NCBI GenBank assembly: GCA_023052935.1
Contig: CM041292.1
Coordinates: 79,183,669-79,247,668, forward strand
Reading direction: 5' to 3'
Length of the DNA: 64,000 nt
Origin: Piezodorus guildinii
Taxonomy: Eukaryota; Arthropoda; Insecta; Hemiptera; Pentatomidae
Shown: in pieces, positions 34,568-44,865 of the stretch
Layout of the letters: each line of letters begins with the position of its first letter
Position numbering within the stretch: the first letter of the stretch is position 1
Translations under genes and position numbers: made by a program
The notes under the pieces: model-generated
Told to the model about the DNA's origin: nothing
Database searches by the model: none
What the model saw: the letters and a program-made list of their open reading frames with translations, nothing else

Positions 34568-34624
34568 TAGTTACGCATGGCGATACTGAAGGCGGAGGAT
34601 CTCTGGTAGCATTGCTCAAAGGAT
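34568..34624 (-). CDS. Ig gene, 57-nt micro-exon (linker)
   Basis: On the minus strand a T10-TAG acceptor precedes ATCCTTTGAGC and a strong donor (CTA, GTAAGTAAC) follows. Read in the phase delivered by the upstream exon (one base pending), it gives PLSNATRDPPPSVSPCVT and leaves one base, so phase is 1 in and 1 out. It can be included or skipped without changing frame. The Pro/Ser-rich sequence suits a linker between two Ig domains. It lies in the intron between 44228 and 31269. The call rests on splice sites and phase, not on a domain. Confidence 0.7.
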
Positions 34625-34850
34625 CTAAAAAAAAAAGTGAAATATTAGTAAAATTTACACTACATAAATCTATAAATTTATCTATATATATATTATGTTT
34701 GTTCTTGACTGTCGTTAGTCAAGTTTTCTACGGGTCTTGAGGTTCAGTTAATAAACAATTGTTTTACGCTACGTTTAGACAATTATTGCTCTCATATTCA
34801 TGCCCTAACAGTGAAAAAACAAAACAGAATATTAATATTTGCAAACAAGA

Positions 34851-34975
34851 ATCTTCGGAGGGGACGTAAAACGGTGGTCCTGAACTTGTGTTATGTCAGG
34901 TGGTCGTTAAAGGTCCACAGCCTAATTAAACTTGGATAAAATTTAGGGCATCCACTATAGTATCCTTCGATTAGT
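34851..34975 (+). mobile_element. tRNA-derived SINE, family A, 3' half
   Basis: Begins at the ATCTTCGGAGGGGACGTAAA block and runs through GGTGGTCCTGAACTTGTG and ATGTCAGGTGGTCGTTAAAG to the TATCCTTCGATTAG end. The tRNA-like head is missing. Confidence 0.8.
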
Positions 34976-35778
34976 TCAAAGAAAATATTTTTTAAATAAA
35001 TTTAAGAACGCAGTGAATTCACAATGGATGAATATGTAGTTGTTAAATAAATATCTTAATTGGAATTTACATTTTTTCTACCATTATAAAGGAATTATTA
35101 CAAGTTCAAATTGTAAATAAACTTGTAATAGTAAAGTTTATATGTATTTATAATCTTGAAAGCTTAATGTATATATTTTATCTTGGATATTTTTAATTAG
35201 CATTAACATAAGAACCGTAAAGCCTAACTTTCACAGATAATGTCCATTCTGTAGTAGCGGATGGCCCATCAAACTGTGTAATTTATTATTTTATTACCAA
35301 CTTCTTCATTCCTCAGTGCATTTTAACCCTACCCACTAACCTACCTCTCCAATATATCACTATTTTTTTAATATATATTTATTAATGTATTTTTTATTAC
35401 TTAAATTCATATTTGTTTTCCTATAGCTCTTCACACAATCGCTTGTTTTTTTGTTTTTTTTAATGATTATTTTAATGTATGTATTATTTTTTTTTATAAC
35501 TGCCAATAATGCGGACGAAAATACTTTGATGAGGTACGTGATATTTCACTACTAAACCATGAAATTGTAACTGACTCAAGCAGGGTTACTGGCATTTGGT
35601 TACAGGGATAGAGATTTAAAGAAAGTTTTCTTGTTCCAAACAAGTCGAATAAATCCAAGTTTCTCTCCAAACCAGATGACATGGCTGCAAACTTGCGCTT
35701 AACCGTTTTTAGAGTTTCATCGACCCTTTGGACGCTCGATGAAATTCCGTAATCAAGGAGAAAAGCATACAGTTAAAT
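34976..35778. other. AT-rich non-coding DNA, nothing recognised
   Basis: T-rich tracts near 35440-35500. A minus frame of 62 codons at 35494-35682 has no recognisable motif. Confidence 0.4.
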
Positions 35779-36182
35779 CCCAACAATTGAGACGTTGATT
35801 TCCAAAAGGTACTAAAGGACATTTTTTGCGAAATTGATATTTTTACATATTTATATTCTCCTCATTTAGTTTTATCTGAATCTTAAATTTGATTGTATCT
35901 AATGAACACTCAAGTCTTTTAATAACGCTATTTAGAAAAGCTACAAATTTTTTAAGGTACTAATTACACATTTAGTTTCGTTCTAAATCATACTAAAACA
36001 TTTCATTTCATATCTTTAACATGATGTTATTAATATAGTGAAAAAAACAATTCTATAATTTGATGCGAAAAGAATCAAATTAGCTGGTTTAATAATATAG
36101 TAATAAGAGATTTGGCGCTTTCTGTAAAATTTCCTAGAATGGATATAGTACCTTTTGGAAATCAACGTCTCTATTGTTAGGT
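35779..36182. mobile_element. Inverted-repeat element family 3 (GAGACGTTGATTTCC ends)
   Basis: The left end CCCAACAATTGAGACGTTGA continues into TTTCCAAAAGGTAC, and the right end is its inverted copy, giving termini of about 34 bp with few mismatches. The interior of about 330 bp is AT-rich and non-coding, and matches the copy at 41752-42216 throughout (for example CTGGTTTAATAATATAGTAA and TGTAAAATTTCCTAGAATGG). No transposase: a MITE-like element. Confidence 0.85.
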
Positions 36183-36644
36183 CTAAAAGTTTGTTTTGCG
36201 TTGTTACTTTGTGCTCGAATTAATTGAACTGCTGCGGTATCATTTTATCCCCTACTTTATTTCGCTATTGTGTTTTCACAATTTTCTTCATCAAAAGAAC
36301 CACTGCTCTCAGGCTGCACACCCATAAAAAGCTGAACATTCCTTTTTGGTATTTATATGTACAAGAAAAAAATATATAACAATAAAATACGTAACAAAAA
36401 TAAATAACATAACATATCAAACTAACCACTAATAAATTAAAAACGTACTCACTCATACCCAAATGTGGAGACGAGCATAATTTTGTTTTCCATTTTCGGC
36501 ATCATCGTAAGAAAATGGAGAAGAATATCCGTAGTAGTTCTGCTTCTCTCCAAGAAAATAAGTAATTTTTTTATTTTTTATAGTTTACATCGAAAGTAAC
36601 AGCCAAGTCAATTTTGATATTATCGGAAGCCATTTTTGGCAACA
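36183..36644. other. AT-rich non-coding DNA, nothing recognised
   Basis: A CATTTTCGGCATCATCGTAA block near 36490 faintly resembles family 2, but it is too short to call. Confidence 0.35.
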
Positions 36645-36925
36645 CTTACTAGACAAACGCTTAAACCTTCAACTTAACTACAAAAGGCTCATCAAGATGG
36701 CTATCATAAGGCCAATCTGAATTTACGGATTTGAGCTGTAGGGCTCAACTAAATCATAGAATTTCTCTCGTATCCAATCCTTACAATCCAAAATCCTTTG
36801 TAAAATTCTCCATGCCCTTTACTTTGTCACAAATAAATTCATTCATCAAGACCTTAATGTTCCATATGTTGCTGATATGGCCCGAACCACGTACCTCTCT
36901 CTCTCGTGTCATCATTAAAAGTAAA
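36645..36925 (+). mobile_element. Jockey-like LINE remnant
   Basis: Plus strand encodes LQLNYKRLIKMAIIRPI, a stop, IYGFEL, SNPYNPKSFVKFSM, then a CHKFIHQDLNVPYVADMART-like stretch in a shifted frame. This is the same ORF2 C-terminal region as in 20010-21050, decayed by stops and frameshifts. Confidence 0.8.
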
Positions 36926-37439
36926 TTTCAATAATTATAACAAAAATAAAAATGCTGCAAATTATTACACGTTTTATTATTTCCAAATAACTATATCAAG
37001 TTATTACTGTTAATATAAAATTACCTAAAATAAAAAGCAATAAATAATCCAAAGGAAAATGGTGTATCACCACTGTTAATTTCAAAACGCAATATCTCTG
37101 ATCTCTGCTAGTTCTGAATCAACGTCCATGATTCTTTTTTCATTTTGTAGGAAATTTAATTATTTATGACATAGACTAAGGGCGAAAATGTTAGTATTTA
37201 TTGAGGCTAGGCTAGATTTAATATGTCCATGAGCAATTTCGAAATGAGTAATGTTATGTATTTCTATATGGCAGTATCTACCTTTATTTTTTCTTTGAAA
37301 TTGTCTTCAGGATTGATCCGTATGCTGTGTACTCTTAGCAACTCAGTGAAGTTGAGCAGCAGATCCAAATGGGAATTTCCTTTTCATTAATAAGGAAAAT
37401 ACGATTATTTTTTATTCTTAATCAGGTTCTACTATCTTG
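36926..37439. other. AT-rich non-coding DNA, nothing recognised
   Basis: No coding patch or shared repeat found. Confidence 0.4.
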
Positions 37440-37560
37440 AAACGTAAATCATCAAATTTTAAGAGGAGAGGGGTAATTTTTTATTTGATTGGTCGATTAC
37501 AAAGGTATTATTATTGAAAATAATAAACTAAAAGTATTTATACTAGACTTTTCCTTTGAT
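37440..37560 (+). repeat. Dispersed repeat family 4, first copy
   Basis: TTGAAACGTAAATCATCAAA, a GAGGAGAGGGGTAATTTTTT block and a GGTCGATTACAAAGGTATTA block, then TTGAAAATAATAAA. It recurs about 310 bp downstream (37755-37870) and in reverse at 41370-41415. Nature unknown. Confidence 0.75.
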
Positions 37561-37754
37561 TTTATTCCTTATTTCCTGATTCTAGAACACCTTAACTTTT
37601 GTGTCATGGGCGTATTTATGGGTAAAATTTCAAGTTTTCTCTTTTTTTGCGGTTTTGTTTTTTGCGTTAAAAAACATTAACAAATTGTTTAATGAATTCG
37701 CGGACGGCGGTCAAACGGTTTTTTTTTTTTGTTTTTTTTATATTCGGATTCTTC

Positions 37755-37870
37755 GTATCTTGAAACGTAAACCCTCATATTTTGAGGAAAGAGGAAGGAT
37801 AATTTTGTTTATTAGTTTGCTCGATTACAAAGAGTTCATTATTGAAAATAATAAATCAAAAAAGGTATTA
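37755..37870 (+). repeat. Dispersed repeat family 4, second copy
   Basis: CTTGAAACGTAAACCCTCAT, GAGGAAAGAGGAAGGATAAT and CTCGATTACAAAGAGTTCAT, then TTGAAAATAATAAA, matching 37440-37560 with scattered changes. The two copies could be a diverged tandem duplication or two ends of one element. Confidence 0.75.
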
Positions 37871-37915
37871 TGGGCATATATTTCTTTTCTTAATAGCCAA
37901 TCAGGGATTCCATAA

Positions 37916-38660
37916 GCTCATAACTCGACTATTTATAATGATGAGCTTAACATATAGTATATATTCTAGATGATGCCGAAGTATAAATAATTTAACACAA
38001 CTTAACTTCTTAAATAGTTTACTATTTTCGTAGAAAACGTTCCAGCTATTAATCTTTCCCGCATTAGGCAGTTATCGAATGGGACACCATTATATAGTAG
38101 AAGTTTATTGTCGATGTTTATGCCAAACATAAATAGCATTTATGAGTTGTAAACACCTGTATTTCCTTTTAAAATCAAACGATGTTTATTCAGAGATATT
38201 ACAATTAGTCTCAATGACAATAGTAATTATGCTTTGAGAGTAGTGTATTTACTAAGCTTTAAAAAAAAAATTAAAAGTGGACTTAATTAAAATTATCATA
38301 TTAAATTGGAATTGACTTATATAAATGTTATCACCAATAATACAAACAGAATTTTCAAATTCATTAACTTTGACCTTTCAATTATTTCAAAATGAAACTA
38401 TGAATTATATCATACGAATAATAATGCCACTCCAAAGGTACGCACTGGACCAAGAACACAATCACTTTCTTATACAAATATGCAAATAATACACGTCTGA
38501 ATCTCATGCGTCGTTAAACTTAGACTGAAGGGCGAAAGTTACATTTCTAATATGTCAGCATCGTGATAAGGAAAACGTTTAACAAAATTATATCTTGAAC
38601 AAACGAAGAAGTGCCTTATAATGGACCTACTTGACATTATCAGGGAGAACCTCCACTAGA
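37916..38660. other. AT-rich non-coding DNA, nothing recognised
   Basis: No coding patch or shared repeat found. Confidence 0.4.
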
Positions 38661-38664
38661 AACA

Positions 38665-39030
38665 TAAAATGAAAAACTTTCCTCAGATCTCTTGGGCCAT
38701 TTGGGACAGGGTTTCGGGAACCCAATAAATCATCTAGTTCCTCCTGCATTCAATTCTTGCAAAAAAATAAAAAATCCTTCGGAAAATCCTAAACACTCTT
38801 GTTTAGTCACCAGTAGGATCATTTATAAAGACCTCGATATTCCATTTTTTTTTTAGACTTAGCCCCAATAAACTGTAGATTTATCTCTTTTAATACCGAA
38901 CTCCCTGCTTATATAGACTATTCGTAACCTGGACATCAACTTATCATAACCCTTACAGGTACCTGTTTGCAATGGTTGGCAAAATAATAACGTTTTATGT
39001 ACCATAAATATGTACCTTATTTTTGAAAAA
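38665..39030 (+). mobile_element. Jockey-like LINE remnant plus duplicated 230-bp block, copy 1
   Basis: In the first part a CLVTSRIIYKDLDIPFF-like stretch (38790-38850) matches the Jockey C-terminus 'YFVTN-LIHKDL-IPY'. From about 38800 the sequence is repeated at 39785-40020, including CTCCCTGCTTATATAGACT and CAATGGTTGGCAAA. Confidence 0.6.
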
Positions 39031-39489
39031 TCGTTTTCCTTCAAGTCAACGCCAGATTAAAGACAGAATTCAGTGCTCGAAGACAGGCTAAAGCGAATTA
39101 TGAACTAACTCCGAAGAGGTCTCATGCGACCCATTTATACGGCTACTTAAAATGATTCGCAGACTATATTTTTTAGGACGACACCTTTACCAAATAATTA
39201 AATCCTTCATTTAATATTTTTAATTTAACATAACTAACTAAAAATAAAATATTTGCTGAATGTTTCTTTCAATTCATGAGTTTAACATTACTAATTTTAA
39301 GTTGAGAAAAATGGATATGACAATGAAACAAAATTATTGGCTCTAGTTTCTCTGATATATAAAAAATGGTGAGGCAGTTAATGAAAAAGTTTTAAAATCT
39401 GTAAAACTCTAGCTGACACTGTAAATGAAATAAAATGGTAGACAGGTGCGATCTATATGAAAATTAAGATATAGCATATCCTGTTTAAT

Positions 39490-39766
39490 GGGGAGCGGCG
39501 TGGTCTAGTGGGTAGAGCGCTAGTCTACTGTGCTCCGGGCCCTGGGTTCGAATCTCGGCTGTGGCGGAATATTATTTATTCTGTTAATTCAGTCGAGGGG
39601 GCGACCCTAGGGTATGGAGACCCTCCTGGGGCACACCCAGCCTCAATCAAATGGGTACCTAAAAATGGGGAGAAACTCTATCGGCTGAGCGTGATCTCGG
39701 CCGAATCACCTCATTGTTGGCTTAGAAACAGTACGAATCATTGAGCCCAAAACTTTCTTCTTGTAT
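39490..39766 (+). mobile_element. tRNA-derived SINE, family B
   Basis: Head GGGGAGCGGCGTGGTCTAGT, A-box region GTGGGTAGAGCGCTAG, B box GGGTTCGAATC, then the GGCGGAATATTATTTATTCT block, GGAGACCCTCCTGGGGCACA and GGCTGAGCGTGATCTCGGCC. Cloverleaf-like pairing with an acceptor stem is not evident, so this is a SINE and not a tRNA gene. It sits between the two copies of a 230-bp duplicated block. Confidence 0.9.
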
Positions 39767-39784
39767 AATTTATAAACTATCCTA

Positions 39785-40020
39785 AATATCTCTTATTAAG
39801 TCAATAGAGGAATCGTTTATAAAGACCTCCATATTCCATTTTTTTTTTCAGACAGCTCCAATATAGATTCATCTCTTCTAATACAGAACTCCCTGCTTAT
39901 ATAGACTGTTCGTAACCTGAAATCGCAATTTATCATAAACCTTCCAGCCAGGCATCTGTTTGCAATGGTTGGCAAAGTAATCACGTTTTATGTACCATAA
40001 ATATGCACCTTATATTGAAA
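39785..40020 (+). repeat. Duplicated 230-bp block, copy 2
   Basis: Matches 38800-39030 over its length: TTTATAAAGACCTCCATATT, CTCCCTGCTTATATAGACTG, CATCTGTTTGCAATGGTTGG and TTTTATGTACCATAAATATG, with scattered substitutions. The first part is Jockey C-terminal coding debris. Confidence 0.8.
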
Positions 40021-40029
40021 ATATAGTTG

Positions 40030-40225
40030 ACTGGTATAAGACCAGCGGGAAGAATAGAAGGCAGAGAAGGTGCTCCTTAAGGGTAAAAATTAGAAGACAG
40101 ACAATCTTCAAGAATATTGTTGGCAATGTCTACTTCTTGCTATAACTGGCGACTAGACGTTGTCACAACCCGTGTTGCATATTATGCAAGGAAGGGTGTT
40201 CAAATAAATAAATAAATAAAAATAA
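40030..40225 (+). mobile_element. LINE 3' end with AAAT tail
   Basis: CAACCCGTGTTGCATATTAT and GCAAGG are followed by a GTTCAAATAAATAAATAAAT tail. The same 3' end occurs in reverse at 51690-51870. The segment from 40030 (GACTGGTATAAGACCAGCGG) is probably the 3' UTR. No domain is left to place the clade. Confidence 0.65.
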
Positions 40226-41369
40226 TCTATATGAAAATCAAGAGATAACATTTCCTGTTTAATAATGATTATTATAAATATATTTGTAAATAGTAAAAAT
40301 ACTTTACTTTAGACTTAAAAGTAATTCCTACAAAAACACTATTTAAGATAGTTAAACTTAGAACGAAATGTATATTTATAAACATTAAACAGGTAATGAA
40401 ATAGAACGATTAAAGAGTCGTATAAGTTATAATCATCATAATAGCCAAGAAAATGATTTAAAAATTAATTTTAGCTTGAAGCAAGTGGGCCAAATAAAGC
40501 AGTGAATATGTTGTGCTGACATCCAACAGCTGAAACACTTAATTTCTCCTCCTATCTAATAATTGGCTGCAACGGCAGGGTCGAGCGTTGTAATTAACAA
40601 AAATTATAATCATTAATATACATTATGTCGCTTGGTATTTATTTTAGGCGGAATTAGTTAGGAGAGTTGAGGTAACTTAAGTATTATTATTAGGAAGCTT
40701 TCATTTTGAAAGAGCCCTCTTTTTTAAGGTAAGGTTTGTATAAAGGAACATGTACGGCCGCTATAAGTAGGTCCAATTTGCATAATTAACACCGAACACT
40801 AACTGAGTTTGACCCAATCTTGTTTGCCAGTCCCGTCTTTTACGGGTGGCATCGTAAGGAATATAAAACGCTGGACCTGTGGTCCAGACTTGGATCGATA
40901 TATATTCCGATAAATAGATCTGATAAAGAATTAGGGCATTCAACTGGAAGAAAACATATGCTAATGTTACAACAAACGCTTCGTTATCCAAAACATTTCG
41001 AAAATCAGGACCTGTAACAATTTTAATTGCATATAAATTAAATTGGGCAATTGATCACTTCCTGATATTCCGCTCCTCCTCCCCTCCTCTCATACATTTC
41101 AAGACAGTATAACGATTAAAAAAATCCGCCAGTCCATAGTTTACGACTTTTCTCCGAAACTACCGTCACATCATGAATTTTTAAAAATCTTTTATGGTCA
41201 AGTCACAATCTAAAAGTGATGTGATTCCACTATATCTCGGTTATTTTTATAGAGAAAAAAAAATGAAAAGTGTTCTGGAATCAGGAATTTTTATTTAAAT
41301 TATTTCAAAGGTGATAAAAAAAGAAGAAAAGAAGCGAAGCCCTTTAAATGTTTTAGGTTTGTTATTTTC
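40226..41369. other. Non-coding DNA, nothing firmly recognised
   Basis: Overlapping open frames on both strands at 40761-41017 carry no recognisable motif. A small palindrome CTGGACCTGTGGTCCAG lies near 40872. Confidence 0.4.
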
Positions 41370-41415
41370 AATAATCGACCAAGAAAAAAAATCTATCCCC
41401 TCAAAATTTGCGGTC
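41370..41415 (-). repeat. Dispersed repeat family 4, reverse fragment
   Basis: TTATTTTCAATAATCGACCA and ATCCCCTCAAAATTTG are the reverse complement of the central part of 37440-37560. Confidence 0.6.
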
Positions 41416-41564
41416 TTATGCTTCAATATACGTTGAACCCGAATGATGAATAAAACAATTTACCACCATACAAAGTTATGAGTACCAAAGAATTTAGAAA
41501 TAGCAGAGTTACAGTGTTTTTAATTTAGGAGTGGTGAAATTATTATATTAGGAAGAAAAAAATT

Positions 41565-42320
41565 TTTTCCAAAAAAATATTTCTTCTCTAGTTGGTTATC
41601 AAATTCGTTTCAGCTTGTATATTATGCTGTTTTTTTTTTTATAAATGCTAAAAAAATGATATGTGTTTTTATTTATTTATTTTTATTATTATTATTTTTT
41701 TTTTTATCTAGAACATTAAAGGTATTATAGAAGAATAAAATTCAAGAATTGAGACGATGATTTCCAAAAGGATATTTTTTACGAAATTGATTTTTTTACT
41801 AGATTCACCGAATGATGGAGAGTATTTAAATTTAAATAAAATATTCAGGAACAGTCTGTTCTTTTAAACATAATTTATTATTGATTTGTTTACATATTTG
41901 TATCCTCATAATTTAGTTTTATCTGATTCTTATATAAGATTTTGTCTAATAAAATCCCAAGTCCTTTGAAAAAGCGATATAGAATACAATTAATTTCTAA
42001 AGGTACGAATTACGCATTTGTTTTCTTGCCAAACCGTACTAAAACATTTCATTTTATAACTTAAATATGGTGCTATAAATATAATTTAAAAAAATTCTAA
42101 ATTGTAATGCGAAAATAATCATATTATCTGGTTTAATAATATAGTAAAGAGAGATTTTCGCGCCCTCCTGTAAAATTTCCTAGAATGGAAATAATACCTT
42201 TTTAACTCAACGTCTCATTTCATCATTGAAGTACTATTTAAATCAGAATGAAACTTACAGGATATCACTATGCTGCAAGCCACTATGCTACAGGTGACCC
42301 AATGAAAACCTTTTTAAAAG
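41565..42320 (+). mobile_element. Inverted-repeat element family 1, interrupted by a family 3 element
   Basis: Family 1 blocks flank the insertion: TTCTTCTCTAGTTGGTTATC and AGAACATTAAAGGTA on the left, AATCAGAATGAAACTTACAG on the right. Between them sits a complete family 3 element (41752-42216). Both family 1 termini are missing. Confidence 0.75.
41752..42216. mobile_element. Inverted-repeat element family 3, inserted in family 1
   Basis: GAGACGATGATTTCCAAAAG at the left and its inverted copy (ACCTTTTTAACTCAACGTCT, C) at the right. The body matches 35779-36182 with an extra stretch of about 60 bp near its left side (CTAGATTCACCGAATGATGG region). A possible 3-bp ATT target duplication. Confidence 0.8.
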
Positions 42321-43321
42321 TTCTTAAATTAATTTTAACAACAGAGTGTGCTGCGGGTAGAAATTTTTTGATACTGTTTTTTTTTTGCTAAACTTTAGTC
42401 AATGATAAATAAATAATAAAATAAAAAATATCGTAAAAGAGTGTAAAAGAACGCAAACTGTTTATAAATGTGCTGACTAAGCCACGCTTTGCAAACATTG
42501 ACTAAGTTTTAACACCACATTTAAAAACAAAGCGGGTATTGTCTTAATTTCGTAAATAATTATCGAGAGGTTAGCTCTTCTCAATCAACTGAACTCACAT
42601 CGAGGCGTAAATCTTTATTTGTCGGTTCAATAGAATTCACCATCTGGACATTAGCAAATAAAAATAAAGGATGTAAAATACAATTCCGTAGGTAAACAGG
42701 TGTAGTTAGAAAACTGCTTTACTTCCAAACTTGTCATCAATTTTCAAATTTATTTTTGAACATACAGTATTTAGAAAACAAATAACATATAAAATATTTT
42801 CCACGCATTTGGTCACCTGAAAATTTCGATCCTACTTGGTCCTTCCCTAACGAAAATGTCTGGAGAAACGAAAAAGGCAGAAACTACTAAAATAAGACAT
42901 AGGTTATTTCCATGTATTCCAGGAGGCAAGCGAAAATCTTAGCTTACTGAATGAGTTTAAGTATAACATTAACTTCTTCTAAACCGCGATACGAATTTTG
43001 ATAAGGTTCATGAATCATTTCAATGAGTCATTTCAAATTTATAGAGAAAAGAAGATAAAGAGGCCAAGTCCAAAAGTCCAGCGTTTATTACCTTAAAGAA
43101 ATAAATAAGTGTTATACAATGTCTGTAATAAAGTGTTGAGGAATATTTATTCTGATCAGTAAATTTATTACGAATATTTCACTAGAAGTTATTTAAAATT
43201 TTGATGCTTAATAGATGCAGAATTAATTCGCGGTCCTAAATGCCTTAGTTTTTGTAGTTGTTTTTATTTAGCATATTATTAATGATTGCAATTTAAAAAA
43301 ATCTAGAGCACGAAACACACA
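42321..43321. other. AT-rich non-coding DNA, nothing recognised
   Basis: No coding patch or shared repeat found. Confidence 0.4.
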
Positions 43322-44150
43322 TCTTTCACTTACCTCCGTTGTTAGAATCAATTCACAAATTTTTAAATACATTTAGAGATGAAAATAAATTGTTATATAA
43401 TTAATTTAATTGAATTTAAATTGAAACGTTTTTTTCATTAAACCTGTATCTACAACAATCAGATAGTTTTATCGGTTTTCCATCACCCTCCATTAATTTT
43501 TACAATTCCATGTATTAGAAAATATTTTTTTATACAGTCTTTAGCTTTCCAAATGCCATATTGTACATCTATATTACTATTCTTATGTTCAAAAACACAA
43601 AAATTGTTTACAATAATATTTTTGCACTTTCTTCGTTTAGTTATATATTGTTTTCGTTCAAATTACATATTTTTCCGTTCTATAGTTATATTTTTATATT
43701 AGTTCTATAGTTATTTTTATAGAGTCTACAAAATTAAAGATCATTTAAGATCGGCATTCAAGCCCTGTCAGACTATTTCAATCAGAATGAAACCTACACC
43801 ATATTAAAGCCCATTAAGTTCACATCGATATAGAGAGTTTAATAGATATCGTTAGAGCCGTTTTTGAGAAAATCGTACAAAAGGTATGGAATAAAATGGC
43901 TCTTCTGGTTAGCTGATTTTAATGAAAACGTTTTGTTGTGTTAAATGTGAAATTTAAGTTTTGAAAGACTTTTCATTTCCGTGCTACACTTACTACACAC
44001 ACTCGCGGACAAACAGAACTTTTTTCGGGACTTGGTTATTTGGACTCAGACAACCCTAAAACGTGTATTTCCGTTTAAAACTCAAATTCGAAAATTTACA
44101 CGATCGTAATACTTTCCCTTACTATATATTTCATATATAGGTAAGTGAAA
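43322..44150 (+). mobile_element. Inverted-repeat element family 1, full-length copy
   Basis: Left terminus TCTTTCACTTACCTCC, right terminus ATAGGTAAGTGAAA. The body follows the family order (CATCACCCTCCATTAATTTT, AAATGCCATATTGTACATCT, GGCATTCAAGCCCTGTCAGA, GGACTTGGTTATTTGGACTC). It ends 78 bp from the donor of the Ig exon at 44228. No coding sequence. Confidence 0.85.
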
Positions 44151-44162
44151 TTAATAATAATA

Positions 44163-44165
<3 letters not shown>

Positions 44166-44204
<39 letters not shown>

Positions 44205-44213
44205 ATATATATA
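44166..44213. repeat. (AT)n microsatellite next to a splice donor
   Basis: About 48 bp of AT dinucleotides starting right after the family 1 element and ending about 14 bp inside the intron from the donor of the Ig exon (44228). Confidence 0.95.
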
Positions 44214-44227
44214 AAGTATATTCTTAC

Positions 44228-44375
44228 CTATTACCCGGACGTAAGCGGACGTAGAGGCAGTACCGAGAGGGTTGGTGACGGTACAGGTGTAGGTACCCTC
44301 GTCGGCGGAGCAAGCCTCTGAGATCTCAAGTGCTCCTGTTTCTGCCTCCAACCAGTTCTTGCCTCGTTTCACCAA
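44228..44375 (-). CDS. Ig gene, exon with second half of first I-set domain
   Basis: 148 nt, phase 0 in and phase 1 out. The acceptor is T10-CGCAG before TTGGTGAAACG, the donor G then GTAAGAA. It encodes LVKRGKNWLEAETGALEI (strands C'-E) and ACSADEGTYTCTVTNPLGTA (D-x-G-x-Y-x-C of strand F, then the N-x-x-G turn of strand G), ending with YVRVIG. It completes the Ig fold begun in the exon at 49291. Here the strand F Cys is canonical. A (AT)n run begins about 14 bp into the downstream intron. Intracellular muscle-type Ig protein is the best guess. Confidence 0.93.
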
Positions 44376-44865
44376 CTGCGAAAAAAAAAATATTATTTTA
44401 CATTAACACAGTTACAAAAATTTATATAAACAAATCAGATTAAATAAACACTTGATGAATGGAGACTTGACTTTGAACTCATTTCAAAAATAAATCTTTA
44501 TCCCTCTATCTCAATTAGGGGTGGTTGTTAAAATACTCAATATCTTAAAAACTTTGAAAAAACACCCCAACATGTAGAAATTAACTATTTCTGTGGTATC
44601 TCTTTCCTTGCAAAACTTATCGAATTTAAATCCATTTGGTCCAAAGAATATCCAAATGTAGTTCCCATTATACAAAATGAACTCTTGCAAAAGTAGGTTA
44701 TAATGTAGGAAAGCGATAAAGAATATTAATAATTCAATCAGTTCTAAAAAGGAGTGGATTCCAAAAGTGTCTCACTGATTTAGATGTTTTTTTAAAGCTA
44801 AAACTAGACATTAAACCCTAAGACTCTGCTTAGGTTAGAGTTCACCAACAAGGTAAGTGGTAAAC
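44376..44865. other. Intron DNA with a fragment of the neighbouring foldback element
   Basis: 44741-44830 (GGATTCCAAAAGTGTCTCAC, AAAACTAGACATTAAACC) resembles the inner part of the foldback arm at about 45107-45180. It is therefore a diverged partial copy outside the main element. Nothing else is recognised. Confidence 0.5.

Noticed and set aside
39490..39565. tRNA gene
   Set aside because: A and B boxes are present but the acceptor stem does not pair and the unit recurs with a long shared body, so it is the head of a SINE. The same applies to 1755 and 26851.
40761..41017. Overlapping frames on both strands (76 and 65 codons)
   Set aside because: No recognisable motif and no repeat or splice evidence to choose a strand.
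44151..44227. C-terminal Tyr/Ile-rich extension of the Ig frame
   Set aside because: It is translation of the intron and the (AT)n repeat beyond the GTAAGAA donor.
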